A DNA stretch of 64,000 bases from Bin87 sp963666415 (GTDB lineage: Bacteria > Chloroflexota > Dehalococcoidia > Lucifugimonadales > UBA3495): the NCBI GenBank assembly GCA_963666415.2, contig CAXXPD010000002.1:620001-684000 (forward strand). The letters run 5' to 3'. Positions 46,247 through 56,078 of the stretch are shown here, in pieces (position 1 is the first letter of the stretch; each line of letters opens with the position of its first letter). Both the position numbers and the translations under genes were made by a program. A model generated the notes under the pieces. It made no database searches. It saw only the letters and a list, made by a program, of their open reading frames with translations, and was not told the DNA's origin.

Positions 46247-47455
46247 CTACTGGAACAGATTCAGGTGTGGGATCTCATGTTCCGCTACGCCTTGTAGTTG
46301 CAGATTGTCGAGCTGACCGTTCGGCACCCACGAATTTTCGAACCATGCTTTGGCAATCAGATCTTTGCGGTTTTGCGGGTACTGTTCCCATGCCCTGGCG
46401 CCTATGCAGAGGTCTTCCGCCAAGGCAATGGCGTAAGACGATATTGTTTGTTCAAGTTCGATACCTTCTTTCTGTTCGAAAATCGCAATTTCCCTACCCA
46501 TCATGTTCAGATGTCGCTTGGCAACGTGGATTTCTTTGGCCACAGTGCAATAGTGCAGGCTGACGAGGTGTCCGTCATGTTTTGGCATGATGGTTATGCC
46601 CCATGCCCCTTTGGCTGTGATTGTGGTACCTGGACTGTTCCAGAAGTCAGGCCAATGATGTACCCAGTCTCCGGCTGCCGAGCAGGCTACCCTAGGGGTG
46701 CCTGGTAGGTACTTCGTGAGGTGGTGGATGCGCCAGTTGAGATCGGGATAGTCTAAAGACACTCTGAGCAGGCTACTGGCATGGGTTAACACCTGTTCCC
46801 GGGTGATTCGTGTCGTCGTACTCCCTGGAGCCATTGACTCTATGATGGGACCAAGGTGAGTTTCTTCCACTTCCTTTGCCGCAAATTGCCGATGTAGTCC
46901 TTTGAGAAGTGCTCGGTAGAACAGGAGGTTCAACCGTCGTTGGTCGGTCAGGTCTCTCTGCCGCTGGTCGCCAAGTTGAAAATCATTGTCGTGATCTTTG
47001 CACGCGAATCCGGCAGTGGTTGCTTTGCTGATCGCCACCCTGCGAGGAAACGCTGGAAGCTGGCCTGGAGGGCCAGCCGCACGTGGATGGAGATCAAATA
47101 TGTAGACGTGTTTTGGGTCAATACCTTTCATCCAATTTTGAGGCACTGTGTGCGCCTCAATTGGGGGTTGGCTACAACCAGGCTGTACCAAACATTGTCC
47201 GGCTCTCTGACGACTACTTTGCAATAGGCTGCGGGTCAAGTTGACATTATCCCCTTCGTCGAGTGTTTTCCCTTCGCCGAAGGTTGAAGTCAGAAGACCG
47301 CCGTCGCAGGGAATTGCGTCTGCACATTCCAATCTGCACATTCCGGCCGTGGTAACTACTCCGGGCCGGAGGTCCTCATAGAGCCAGAAGTCTGCCGGCC
47401 CATTGCAGTTAGGACAGTGAGGTTCGTGTGGTGTTGTAACCTTGCATTCCCGCAT
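46247..47455 (-). CDS. HNH-like protein with zinc finger
   Basis: 402 residues from ATG 47455. N-terminal CPNC zinc-finger start, then CLVQPGCSQPPIEAHTVPQNWM and later GFACKDHDNDFQ: C-x-C, E-A-H and a downstream H fit the HNH/His-Me layout (EAH.VP..WL). The second half (SAAGDWVHHWPDFW..., HLNMMGREIAIFEQKEG) is unfamiliar. It sits between the methylase and the helicase genes, so probably the nuclease or sensor of that cluster. Confidence 0.65.
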   Translation of the reverse strand: MRECKVTTPHEPHCPNCNGPADFWLYEDLRPGVVTTAGMCRLECADAIPCDGGLLTSTFGEGKTLDEGDNVNLTRSLLQSSRQRAGQCLVQPGCSQPPIEAHTVPQNWMKGIDPKHVYIFDLHPRAAGPPGQLPAFPRRVAISKATTAGFACKDHDNDFQLGDQRQRDLTDQRRLNLLFYRALLKGLHRQFAAKEVEETHLGPIIESMAPGSTTTRITREQVLTHASSLLRVSLDYPDLNWRIHHLTKYLPGTPRVACSAAGDWVHHWPDFWNSPGTTITAKGAWGITIMPKHDGHLVSLHYCTVAKEIHVAKRHLNMMGREIAIFEQKEGIELEQTISSYAIALAEDLCIGARAWEQYPQNRKDLIAKAWFENSWVPNGQLDNLQLQGVAEHEIPHLNLFQ

Positions 47456-47642
47456 ATGTGCTCGCGCGAGCGGATCGGGTGGGGCTGGCCATCGTCCTAT
47501 ACTTCAAAGGGGCATCAGCCGTCGCGGTGTTTACTTGATGGCTCTACGATTCAATCATACATTCCTTGACCTGCTGTCAGACTTGGTGCGTGGAACACCG
47601 CCACGACAATTTGACACCCCGTTCCTGATGGCATTGGGAATC

Positions 47643-50504
47643 TTATCCGGAGCGCGACAGCCATTCTGCTATCGCATCCTGCTCGGCTACCGACACACCG
47701 TAGGTGCGGTAGATTATCGCGTCAATCCGACGCTCCAAGTCTGAGACATTGCCGTCTTGCTTTTCACGGCTTTGTACAAGTTGCGCCAACTCGACCAGCG
47801 CGTTTGCATCTGGGAAGATTATCGGCAGTTCACGTAGTCCGGATAGCGTCACCTGCCTGAAGTCGTCTTTCACTGCTGCCGTCGAACGGCTCAAGTACAG
47901 GAACGACATCAAGCTGGAGTTCAGGATTGCCAGCAATGCCGCAAGTTTCTGCGCGTCGTCAAAGTTTGGCTTGACTGGCAATATTGCCTCTTTGACCACG
48001 AACGTCTCGTCCGTTCGGGCGAACGATAGCCTATTAGCCCGGTTTACCAACCGTCTGGTAAGTATTCTTGCGCCGCTGTGAAACGTCATTTCGCTCTCGC
48101 TCACAACTACGAACCTACGCTTGGACGATGCGCTGACTTCGTACCTTTGCACTTGTCCGTCAAAAAAGGTGAGAGCGTGGTCACTCTGGCTCTTTAGGAT
48201 GTCAAACTTGTACTCAGCTATGCCGCGCTTTGAAGATGTAATCTTTCCCAACGGTGTCGCATTGGCTCCTACACGACTGAACAAGTCTGCTGCCCAATCC
48301 AGCAAAGGGACCCGCAGGCCTTCATCACCGGCCACCGCTGACCAATTTACTGTGCACATGTAATCCGCAATCTGCGTCAGGTCCAGTTCTGCCCGTTTGT
48401 CCAGCGTGGCCAGACGAAACTCCGACGGCGTTGGCTTCCCCATTGCCCCAATTGTGATCGCGGTGTCCACGTAGGGGGTTTCAAACACGTCATACGGGAG
48501 ATTGACCACGCCACGCAGTGCCATCTTACCGAACAAGTGCTGGCGAAACTTTTTGAAGCGTTCTCCCGTTTCCCATGAAGTGGGCGTGATGTAGGCCATG
48601 ATGCCGTTGGGCGCGAGGTCGCCGGCCAAGCCCATGAAGTTGGTGTACGAATCGGCATGGCCAATAGCAGCACTGCGCCGGTCCTTGACAGTGATTCCGT
48701 AGGGTGGGTTGGCGATCACCACGTCGAAGCCACCGTTCAGCATTACGTCGGCGAAGTCAATGCGCCATTCCACCACGCCGGCCGGTGCCACGCCTTTCAG
48801 GCTGCTGCGTAGTTGCGCTTTGGTGGTGTCCACTCGCTGCTTCAGCGTCGCCTTATCCGGCCCATGGGCAATGGTGTAGGCGGCGATGTCGCCACGCAGG
48901 CCGCTTTTGGCGATGATGTCCCTGGTGAAGTCGAACTGCTGCGGGTCGGGGCCGGCTATGGAGTCGCCGGCAACCATTTTCAGGTCTAGGTTGGGCAGCG
49001 GCTTCGGCGGACCGTCCCCGTTGTAATCGACAGCTAAGCTGAGCCAAAGACGTAGCATGGCTGTGCTGACCGCTAAGGCGTCCTTATCGGCGCCGTAGAT
49101 GTTCTTGGTGATGATGTCCAGCTTCTGATCGTACAGCGACTCCGACGTGTGGAGCGCTCGGAACAGGCTGTCGTTGAGGGCGAGGATTTCCTGGAGCATC
49201 CCCAGCAGGAATGCGCCGGAGCCACAGGCGGGATCTACGGCCTTTATGTTTTTAACTGCTTCGTAGATTTCCGGCGCTTGCATCGGCGTGATGGCGTCGT
49301 GGTTCCGCTGGTCAACCAGGTCGGTAATCTTGGCGTCAGTCAGTCCGCCGATGTTCTTGCCACTGAGGTAGCCCTTGATCGCCTCTCGGCACATGAAGGC
49401 GACTACCGGGCGTGGGGTGTAGTAGGCGCCGTTGCTGTGGCGTTCGTTGACCGTCTCCTCAAACAGCTTGCCTAGCATCTCCGGGTCGACGGCAACTTCG
49501 GTGTCTAGGGGCGTGGCCTCCATGACGGTGAAGTTGTAGTGGTTGAAGAGGTCAGTGAGCAGTGGCACGATGGCGTCGTCGGGGACCGCGTCCACGGCGC
49601 GTCGGTCGAGGTCAGTTTCCTCGAACAGGCCGCCGTTGAGGAAGGGCACCTCTCCGATGAGGGGCTGCACTCTGCTAGTTGGGTCTGGCGACTGTAGGTT
49701 GTTCAGTCCGTCGAAGAACAGGGTCCTCAGCCGTTCACGGTAGAAGTTCGTGCTGCTGGGCGATGCTTTGTAGTCCTGCCACAAAGCGTTGAGGTAGTCG
49801 GTGTCGCCGTTGAGTTTGAGCCATCCCTTGCGACTGACAAAGTGGACGAACAGCAGGCGGTTGAACAGCGTTTGGGTGAACTGCTCCGCGTAAACCCGTT
49901 CTATGTTGGCGGCGATCAGGCTCACGGCGGCGTCGTAGGCGGCTTTGTAGTCCCTGAAGAACGCATCGGTGACGGGCTGTACGCTGAAAGCGTTGCGGAC
50001 TGCCTCGCTCATGGTCTTGCCAGACACGCCGTAGTCGTGCCACAGGTTGGCTATCTACTGGACGACGGTGCGTCCAGGCTGCCCGCGGTGTGCGACCATG
50101 CGCTGTAGCCTGGGTCGGCTGCCCGACAAGTCTGGGTAGATGATGTGCAGCTCGTCGCAGTCTCGATTGGTGAACAGCAGCAGTGGTTCTTCGGCGATTT
50201 GGTCTCCGATTACTTTGGCGGCCGCCGATGCCGTGGTGGTCTTCACTCGGTTGTCGTCGGCTTGTTCCAGCGGGATGTACAGGACGCTGAGCCCGCCGCG
50301 GCGAGCTAGCAGACGAGAGTCGGGAGGCAGGTTTGGGTCTTTGGCCGCCCCCAGCGCCACCAGCAGGTCAGCGTGGTCAAAATCCAAGGTTTCCACGAAC
50401 AGCTTACGGATCTCTCGTGCTCGGCCGTCAGCGTCGGGAGCAGTGAGGATGGTTTGCAGACCTCGCTCAACCTCGTGGGCGTCTTGGATGTTGGCAATCG
50501 GCAT
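47643..50504 (-). pseudogene. Eco57I/PglX-like N6-adenine DNA methylase, split by amber codon
   Basis: One reading frame of 953 codons from ATG 50504 to 47643, interrupted only by TAG at 50055-50057 (GRTVVQ-stop-IANLWHDYG). Downstream ATGs (50027, 50010) could restart translation. Motif I VDPACGSGAFLLGML and motif IV NPPYGI mark an N6-adenine methylase of the large Eco57I/BREX PglX type; a C-terminal target-recognition-like region follows. The CAG-to-TAG change removes the first 149 residues from the rest. Either inactive, or two separately translated halves. Confidence 0.85.
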
Positions 50505-50591
50505 GGCTCTACTTCTCCGCTGATCAACTGTGGAGCGGATTGTAGCACCTGCCGTGTGGCCTCTACGGCGCTGCTCGTGGAGTTGCCATCG

Positions 50592-51104
50592 TCAGTTCCT
50601 ACCAAGGCCAGTTCGGCTGCAGTATCCGCTGTTTGGCTTCGGGTCTCGGGTGAACGGGTAAGCGTCCAGGCGGTTCATGATGTTCGCCATTGCGAACTGG
50701 TGCTCAGTGGTGGCGCAAGGCACCATCCAGTCTTGGGTGCTTTTAGGTTTCCCATCTCTGGCCATAAGGCCGATGGCAAACGTTGGTGGGGTGTCCGAAT
50801 TCTTGCGCTGGAGCCACGCAGAGGCGTTTAGCAAGTCCGTAAGGGAATTTTCCCTGCCTTGGGGCTGGAAACGAGCCTCTGTGCGGCTCTGGTGCAGCAT
50901 CATGCGGTTGCTGGCCAGCAACCGTGTACGTGGGGAGTTCTGATGAAGTAGTGAAGTGAGCTTATTTCGACGGCAGTTGCCGACACACGCCACGTGGTCA
51001 ACAGCGCAGATTCCTGCCTGAATGTTGGCAGCATCTTGCCGCATTGCGGCTGGGCACGTGGGCGTGCCGGCGGCGTTGCCGGCTACTACTACGTAGCCGC
51101 CCAC
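50592..51104 (-). CDS. Possible HNH-related remnant
   Basis: Up to 170 residues. AGICAVDHVACVGNCRRNKLTSLLHQNSPRTRLLASNRMML recalls HNH proteins (VDHV...N); the end (PTFAIGLMARDGKPKSTQDWMVP...FAMANIMNRLDAYPF) is unfamiliar. Its 5' portion lies in repeat D, so it is probably a chimera of a remnant and a repeat. Confidence 0.35.
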   Translation of the reverse strand: MGGYVVVAGNAAGTPTCPAAMRQDAANIQAGICAVDHVACVGNCRRNKLTSLLHQNSPRTRLLASNRMMLHQSRTEARFQPQGRENSLTDLLNASAWLQRKNSDTPPTFAIGLMARDGKPKSTQDWMVPCATTEHQFAMANIMNRLDAYPFTRDPKPNSGYCSRTGLGRN

Positions 51105-51250
51105 GAGGGCGTCGCCCTATACTCGGCCAGTTCCGTTTATTCAGGCCTGCTTTTTTGCTACTTCGTTTCGGCGGATGATGTCCGCCCGGCGGCACTCCCA
51201 GGGTGGCGATTGTGGCTCTGATTCTTTCCTCGCTGAACCCGAGTTCCCGC
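50990..51250. repeat. Repeat D, copy 1
   Basis: Matches 51970-52230: shared CACGTGGTC..., GCATCTTGCCGCATTGCGGC (hairpin), GGGCGTCGCCCTA, and the 3' end of the 52140 gene. Copies flank the zinc-ribbon gene as direct repeats. Confidence 0.75.
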
Positions 51251-51390
51251 ATCGTCTGGACGCAGCGGGCCCTGTCCTCTTTGGTAGGCTCCGGTATCCG
51301 GTAGTCAACTCCAAGCGCTTCTGCGGCGGGCGTTGCCCAAGGGGACCATGTGGTCGATGTCTAGCTTGCCGGGATCGGATACAACAGTGT
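51150..51390 (-). pseudogene. Chimeric remnant: HNH core plus end of 52140-type gene
   Basis: On the minus strand near 51385-51320 it reads DPGKLDIDHMVPLGNA, the classical HNH core, and then runs into YRIPEP...RELGFSEERIRATIATLGVPPGGHHPPKRSSKK, the C-terminus of the 52140 protein. Joined fragments of two genes. Confidence 0.6.
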
Positions 51391-51524
51391 TGGTGTTTGA
51401 GGTATATTGGTGTCAGTTCAGGTTGTTTCGGTCCGCCTTCCTTGGGTATTGGAAATCACTTTGCCCGGCGAAATCAGGCCTAAAAATATGCAACGTGATA
51501 GACAAAACCTTTGGAGGAATAATC

Positions 51525-51827
51525 GTGGCCCTTTCTGACATGACCCTGGAATGCAGCGACTGCGGCTCGGATTTCGTGTTCACAGTAGGTGAGCAGGAAT
51601 TCCATGCTTCTCGCGGCTTCACCAACAACCCCAGGCGCTGCACGTCGTGCCGCAACGCCCGTCGAGACCAGCCTCGCGATGGTGGTGGCGGTGGCGGCGG
51701 CGGTGGTCAACGTGAGATGTTCACCGTTGTGTGCGCCAACTGTGGCAATGACGCCACGGTGCCGTTCCGCCCGAGCGGTGACCGTCCGGTCTACTGCAGC
51801 GATTGTTTCAACCGCATGCGGAACTAA
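51525..51827 (+). CDS. Double zinc-ribbon protein
   Basis: 100 residues from GTG 51525 (GGAGGAATAATC upstream). Two zinc ribbons: CSDCGSDFVFTVGEQEFHASRGF...CTSC and CANCGNDATVPFRPSGDRPVYCSDC, joined by a poly-Gly linker. This is a small family common in Chloroflexota-like genomes and elsewhere, probably RNA- or protein-binding; function unknown. Framed by repeat D copies. Confidence 0.85.
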   Translation: MALSDMTLECSDCGSDFVFTVGEQEFHASRGFTNNPRRCTSCRNARRDQPRDGGGGGGGGGQREMFTVVCANCGNDATVPFRPSGDRPVYCSDCFNRMRN

Positions 51828-51969
51828 ACGCGGCGTAGTTCCGTTATTCGCTGGTGTAGTAAAGCATCTCGCCGTCCATTCTTTGACGATGGCGGCGAGA
51901 TGCACGTTTTGGTTTTGTCCTGGCGGGCTTGAAGGGATTCGGGTGCCGTCATGGCAATTTCAGGGCTTC

Positions 51970-52230
51970 TGCGTCGATTTGACGCACTGCACGTGGTCGA
52001 AGTGCAGATTCGCTGACGCAATGTTTGCGGCATCTTGCCGCATTGCGGCCGGGCACGTCGGCGTGGTTCCGTCGTTACCAGACACTACGGTGTCGTCGCC
52101 CACGCGGGCGTCGCCCTACGCTCGGCCAGTTTTCTTGGTTCAGGCCTGCTTTTTGCTACTTCGTTTCGGAGGATGGTGTCCGCCAGGCGGCACGCCCAAC
52201 GTCGCCAAGGCGCTTTCGATGGTCTCGTCG
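51970..52230. repeat. Repeat D, copy 2
   Basis: Direct repeat of 50990-51250; contains the end of the 52140 gene. Confidence 0.75.
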
Positions 52231-52949
52231 CTGAACCCTGCTTTTAGCAGCGATTGTGTGGTGTTCGCTTTCGCTTCTTCTGATGGTTCCGGTATCCGGT
52301 AGTCGGCTCCGATCATGTAATAGGTGTCGGGGTCGTGGCCCAGGTGTTCAATCACGTTACGGGTGAAGGCCGGCGGGAATTCGTAATGTCGCAGACAGCG
52401 GGACAGTGTCCTGGCTTCGTTGCCAGTGAGCCATCTGGAACTTATGCCGCACCTCTGGAGTAGAAGTTGTCCTACGTTCGGGTCGGAATGGAGTTTCAGG
52501 ATGACGGTGCGCTTGGCGTCCTCGTCAATGTCTCCTGCTTCCATTTCGGCGTAGACCTGCCTGCCGGCGTCGTAGTCGAACGAGTGGAGTCCATCCTCTG
52601 CCATGAGGAGCATGTGGTAGGTGCGGTCACGGGCGGTTTTGGATTGTTGTCTAATTAGCCTGTGGGCTACCTCTGTGCACTGCCGTATGGCGAGTTCTGC
52701 GGGGTAATCGGCCGGGAAGGCGCCATCGAACGGCCGGTGCATCAGGTGTCCGTTTGGGTCTAACCAGGAGACCCTAGCTGGCTCTCCGTCTAGTCCCCTG
52801 ATGATGAGGCCCGTGGGGGTTGGCCCGCTGGCGGCGCCGAGGGCGGCTTGGAGTTTACTTTTCGTTTGCTGGCCAGTATAGGCCGATGTCCTTTGGATGA
52901 CCCTGAGTTCGGTACCGGCGTCGTACATGGCCAGCAGCCATTCTGTCAC
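52140..52949 (-). CDS. Hypothetical protein
   Basis: 269 residues (MTEWLLAMYDAGTELRVIQRTSAY). Mixed alpha/beta, with a helical C-terminus (SLLKAGFSDETIESALATLG) and basic tail PPKRSSKKQA. No family recognised. It follows the 52959 gene by 9 bp, so the two form an operon. A fragment of its 3' end is at 51150. Confidence 0.6.
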   Translation of the reverse strand: MTEWLLAMYDAGTELRVIQRTSAYTGQQTKSKLQAALGAASGPTPTGLIIRGLDGEPARVSWLDPNGHLMHRPFDGAFPADYPAELAIRQCTEVAHRLIRQQSKTARDRTYHMLLMAEDGLHSFDYDAGRQVYAEMEAGDIDEDAKRTVILKLHSDPNVGQLLLQRCGISSRWLTGNEARTLSRCLRHYEFPPAFTRNVIEHLGHDPDTYYMIGADYRIPEPSEEAKANTTQSLLKAGFSDETIESALATLGVPPGGHHPPKRSSKKQA

Positions 52950-52958
52950 GGCCAGTTC

Positions 52959-53186
52959 CTAGCTTTTCTGGGAGCCAGGCATGTCGCGCCTTTGGGATTC
53001 TTCCAGCAGTAGTTTCTGGTGACTCTTGGTCCAGCTGGCCTTGGTTTGGATGGCTTGCTGGTCGAAACCTCGCCGGCGCAGGTCGCAGTACTGGTGGAGC
53101 ATCTCGGCGAGTTCCGGTTCCGGCATGTCCAGATTGAGCTTGGATTTCCGTCTGCTGATGGCCGGCTTTGGGTCTCGCGGCGGCAT
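52959..53186 (-). CDS. Small basic hypothetical protein
   Basis: 75 residues from ATG 53186 (MPPRDPKPAISRRK), helical (PELAEMLHQYCDLRRRGFDQQAIQ). First gene of the pair with 52140. Could be a DNA-binding antitoxin-like partner; inference only. Confidence 0.55.
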   Translation of the reverse strand: MPPRDPKPAISRRKSKLNLDMPEPELAEMLHQYCDLRRRGFDQQAIQTKASWTKSHQKLLLEESQRRDMPGSQKS

Positions 53187-53386
53187 GTTGTTGTCGCTCC
53201 TTTGTTTCGCACTTGGCTACTGGCGAGAATAGGACGTCAGGGTTAGTATGCGCAACTGCTGCTGGGCCAACCTAAATTGACCGGCCTTGAAAGGTCGGAG
53301 TATGGTGTCGGCGCCTTTTTGGGACCATCCTTGAAGTCTGAAAGTTCCCACAATGGGGCACGGGAGTCCCGACCAACATTTGGTGA

Positions 53387-53896
53387 ATGACCTTGCGTGC
53401 TGCGATTGCCTCACTGCTCCTGCTTGCCTTGGCGACCACCCTAGCCTGCACCACCAGCGCGCCCACCCAAGAGGCCCTGGAGGCCGAGGTGGTTTCCGCC
53501 CTCGATACGTTGGCGGCAGAGTTGGCGGCGTCGAGACCCACCGATGCGGCCGCGTATGCGGAACGCCTGCATGCTTACCTGGATGCCCACCCTGCGTTCT
53601 ACGACAGTGCTGTGGCGCTGCTGGATCAGGACGGCAAGGTGACTGCTAGTCCCTACGTCTATCGCACCGCCGACGTCTACGCCACCTTGGACCTTGCGGT
53701 GCCGTCCTACAACATTGAGTCGCAGGATTGGGTCAGGGCGCCATTGGCCGCAAGCGAGGGCGTCTGGACGGCGCCCTATTTTGATGCGGGAGGCGGTGAG
53801 ATCTGGATGGTCACCCGCTCGGTTCCAGTGCGGGATGCCGAGGGCGTCTTTGCCCTCATCACCACCGATCTTCCCGTGGAAGACCCCGGCCAGTAA
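53387..53896 (+). CDS. Cache-domain-like lipoprotein
   Basis: 169 residues from ATG 53387. Signal peptide with lipobox ALATTLAC, then an extracytoplasmic PDC/Cache-like domain: WVRAPLAASEGVWTAPYFDAGGGEIWMVTRSVPVRDAEG..ALITTDL matches the Cache ligand pocket. No signalling domain is attached, so a binding lipoprotein rather than a receptor. Confidence 0.75.
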   Translation: MTLRAAIASLLLLALATTLACTTSAPTQEALEAEVVSALDTLAAELAASRPTDAAAYAERLHAYLDAHPAFYDSAVALLDQDGKVTASPYVYRTADVYATLDLAVPSYNIESQDWVRAPLAASEGVWTAPYFDAGGGEIWMVTRSVPVRDAEGVFALITTDLPVEDPGQ

Positions 53897-53931
53897 CGGT
53901 TGCACAGCGTCGACACCTCTTCCTTTTTCCG

Positions 53932-55449
53932 CTATGGCGCGGTGTTGGTTGCCAGCCAGGCGTTGTGATGGGCTTCGGGTGATTCGCTGACCTGTTGATG
54001 GACCCACTGCTGGGGTGAGAGGAGGATGATGTTGGGTCGTACGGACGGCACCGGTCTGGATGTGGCGGCGGCGATGCTCGCCAGCCGAGGCTCCAGGCTG
54101 GGCCGGTGGTCGTCGTCCACTACGACGGTGATTTCCATGGGGTCGTCCAACGCGAAACCGGTGGCGCGTGGGCCCGTTACCGAGACTCGTTTCGGCAACG
54201 GTGGAGCCAGGTCGTTCAGTTCCTCTACGTAATGGGTGAGCCATAGGAGTTCGGACTGGCGCAGAATGGGTCCAAGTCGGCTTCGTTGTCCGTCTGCGAT
54301 GACCGTCAGGGCGGTGGCTTCGGGGTTGAGGCCCTTGTGGAATGGGTTGGCGGCTACCCGCCGGTCGGGAGTCCTTACGAACCGATTTGCGGGATCGTGG
54401 TTGATGACGTCCTGTACGTTTCTCCTCGTGGTTACGGCCTTCCGCTGGGCGTGTTCAATGATGTCTTCCGTGTTGGCGGGGCCGTGTTCCGTCAGGAAGG
54501 CGTAGATGTGGTCTCCGGTGGTTACGCGAGGTCTGGCTGGGTGTTGACCGTCCAGAGTGCTGTCCCATTCGCTCAGTGCGAACGTTGACGGGCCTCGGAG
54601 CGAGGTCTTGCCGGACGGGTAGGCGAAGTTGCGGACGGCGTTGAGGACGTTGTACCGGTCAGGCAGGTGGTGCCCCACTAGGCGGTGGATCTCGTCAACG
54701 AGGTACGCCGTGGTGCGGGGCTGTTGGTCGCGGGTGAGGATGTGGAGCATCGTATTGGCAACCAGCCGTTGGACGCTGATGAGTGTGCCCCAAGGCTGGT
54801 CCGGTTGGTAGAGCTCCCGGTCGTCGGGATGAATGCCGGCGACGCGGTTGATGAAAAGTGTGAGATCCAGCCGCGGCCAATTGGAGAGGTCGTCCTGGCG
54901 ATGGCTCAACGACTGGAGGATGTCGTTTGGGCTCTGGGGTTCGTGGGACTGTGCCATGTGGGCGGCGATGTCCGCCATCATGTCATCAATGTCGTGGTTT
55001 CCCGGGACGGCGGGCGGTGGGGCTATGTAGCCGGCGGCGCGGATGAGTGGCGAGTGCTCGGGTGTTGCGAAGCCCAGCTTGATGAGAACACCGATGGTGG
55101 ACTCGGCGTAGAGAGGTGGCCGTCGGTTGTGTCGGTTGATGATTGCGGCTTCAGCCATGAAGTCGTTGGTTCGCCGGGCGATTTCGTGCAAAGGCTTGCC
55201 GAGTTGCTGGTCGGCGTGCGCGAGGGCTGTCGTGACGTGGGCCAGCCTGTAGCCGATTGAGCCTAGCGTTGTGTGGTAGTTGGAGGCAATTGCGGTGTCG
55301 GGCATTGGCCCGGTGGTGGCGTCGCCGAGTTTCGCGTCGAGGAGGAAGGGGTGAGACGTCTTGGTGCGGACGAGCTGGATCACCTCTTGGGCTGCGGAAC
55401 ACAGGACGTCGGTCACGATGGGCTTGAGGGCGTTGGCGGGCTTTTTCAT
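53932..55449 (-). CDS. Hypothetical protein with winged-helix-like segment
   Basis: 505 residues (MKKPANALKPIVTDVLC). The middle, GDHIYAFLTEHGPANTEDIIEHAQRKAVTTRRNVQDVINHDPANRFVRTPDRRVA, has the shape of a HARE/winged-helix module; flanking parts are helical and unassigned. The leader contains a hairpin (55493-55512). Function unknown, possibly DNA-binding. Confidence 0.6.
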   Translation of the reverse strand: MKKPANALKPIVTDVLCSAAQEVIQLVRTKTSHPFLLDAKLGDATTGPMPDTAIASNYHTTLGSIGYRLAHVTTALAHADQQLGKPLHEIARRTNDFMAEAAIINRHNRRPPLYAESTIGVLIKLGFATPEHSPLIRAAGYIAPPPAVPGNHDIDDMMADIAAHMAQSHEPQSPNDILQSLSHRQDDLSNWPRLDLTLFINRVAGIHPDDRELYQPDQPWGTLISVQRLVANTMLHILTRDQQPRTTAYLVDEIHRLVGHHLPDRYNVLNAVRNFAYPSGKTSLRGPSTFALSEWDSTLDGQHPARPRVTTGDHIYAFLTEHGPANTEDIIEHAQRKAVTTRRNVQDVINHDPANRFVRTPDRRVAANPFHKGLNPEATALTVIADGQRSRLGPILRQSELLWLTHYVEELNDLAPPLPKRVSVTGPRATGFALDDPMEITVVVDDDHRPSLEPRLASIAAATSRPVPSVRPNIILLSPQQWVHQQVSESPEAHHNAWLATNTAP

Positions 55450-56078
55450 TGGTTTGTGTCCTTTGATGAGTTGCGGCGCCCGAAAAGCGAAAAGCCGCCC
55501 GTTGGGGCGGCTCTCGGCGTGGCGCGCTGGCCTGTTTGTGGTCAGCTGCGTCGTGGGCAGCGTTTCACGGCAGTCCTGCGTCTGTTTCCGCTACGCCGAC
55601 GATCTCGGCGCTGTGGAAACTTCGGAGATTACCCCGACCTGGGACAGAGGGATTATGCCGGCCTTGGCACCTGCCTAAGGCGGCGGGATTTACCGGGGTC
55701 GTTTGATACTCAAAGCACAGGCAGGGGTATTTGTCGGTATCAGCGCAGGACTGGGTTTCCGGCCAATGACCCAGCGTGTGCAGGAGCGGGTCAGGGCCGT
55801 TTGGGTGGCGCCCGGCGGTGTCCAGTTTCCGGGTTACCCGATTGGTCGCGTGGGCAGATTGTTAGGTCCGTGGGCGATGTTGTGCCGCATGCTGTGCATA
55901 TACACCAATAAACCGCGTTGAAAGCCCTTGCCGTTACGGTGCTTTTGTGCGAAAATACCCATTAAGAACCCCGGACGTGGGTGTGTAATTTAAAATAAAC
56001 AGCGCATCTGAATTGTTCTTTTCAGGCAGGTTGTCGGTGCCGAGAGTTCCGGTTAGTGATTTTGGGGAGGGCAGAGAC
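55450..56078. other. Gene-free divergent region
   Basis: 629 bp between the minus-strand 53932 gene and a plus-strand gene. Besides the hairpin at 55493-55512 I see no supported feature. Confidence 0.45.
55493..55512 (-). terminator. Hairpin in leader of 53932 gene
   Basis: AGCCGCCC-GTTG-GGGCGGCT followed by a T-run on the minus strand. As it lies upstream of the minus-strand start it could be an attenuator or the terminator of a lost upstream gene. Confidence 0.55.

Noticed and set aside
50055..50057. TAG in the methylase as evidence for recoded amber codons
   Set aside because: TAG is used as a normal stop by other genes here (for example the LSR at 60226 and the small protein at 17599).
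39503..50504. Naming the cluster DISARM or BREX outright
   Set aside because: Core markers (DUF1998 drmB, brxC/pglY, pglZ) are not present; only the PLD-SNF2 and methylase parts are suggestive.
51333..51524. Longer start for the zinc-ribbon protein
   Set aside because: The upstream part is antisense to an HNH/52140-type remnant; the GTG at 51525 has a good GGAGG and matches the family start.
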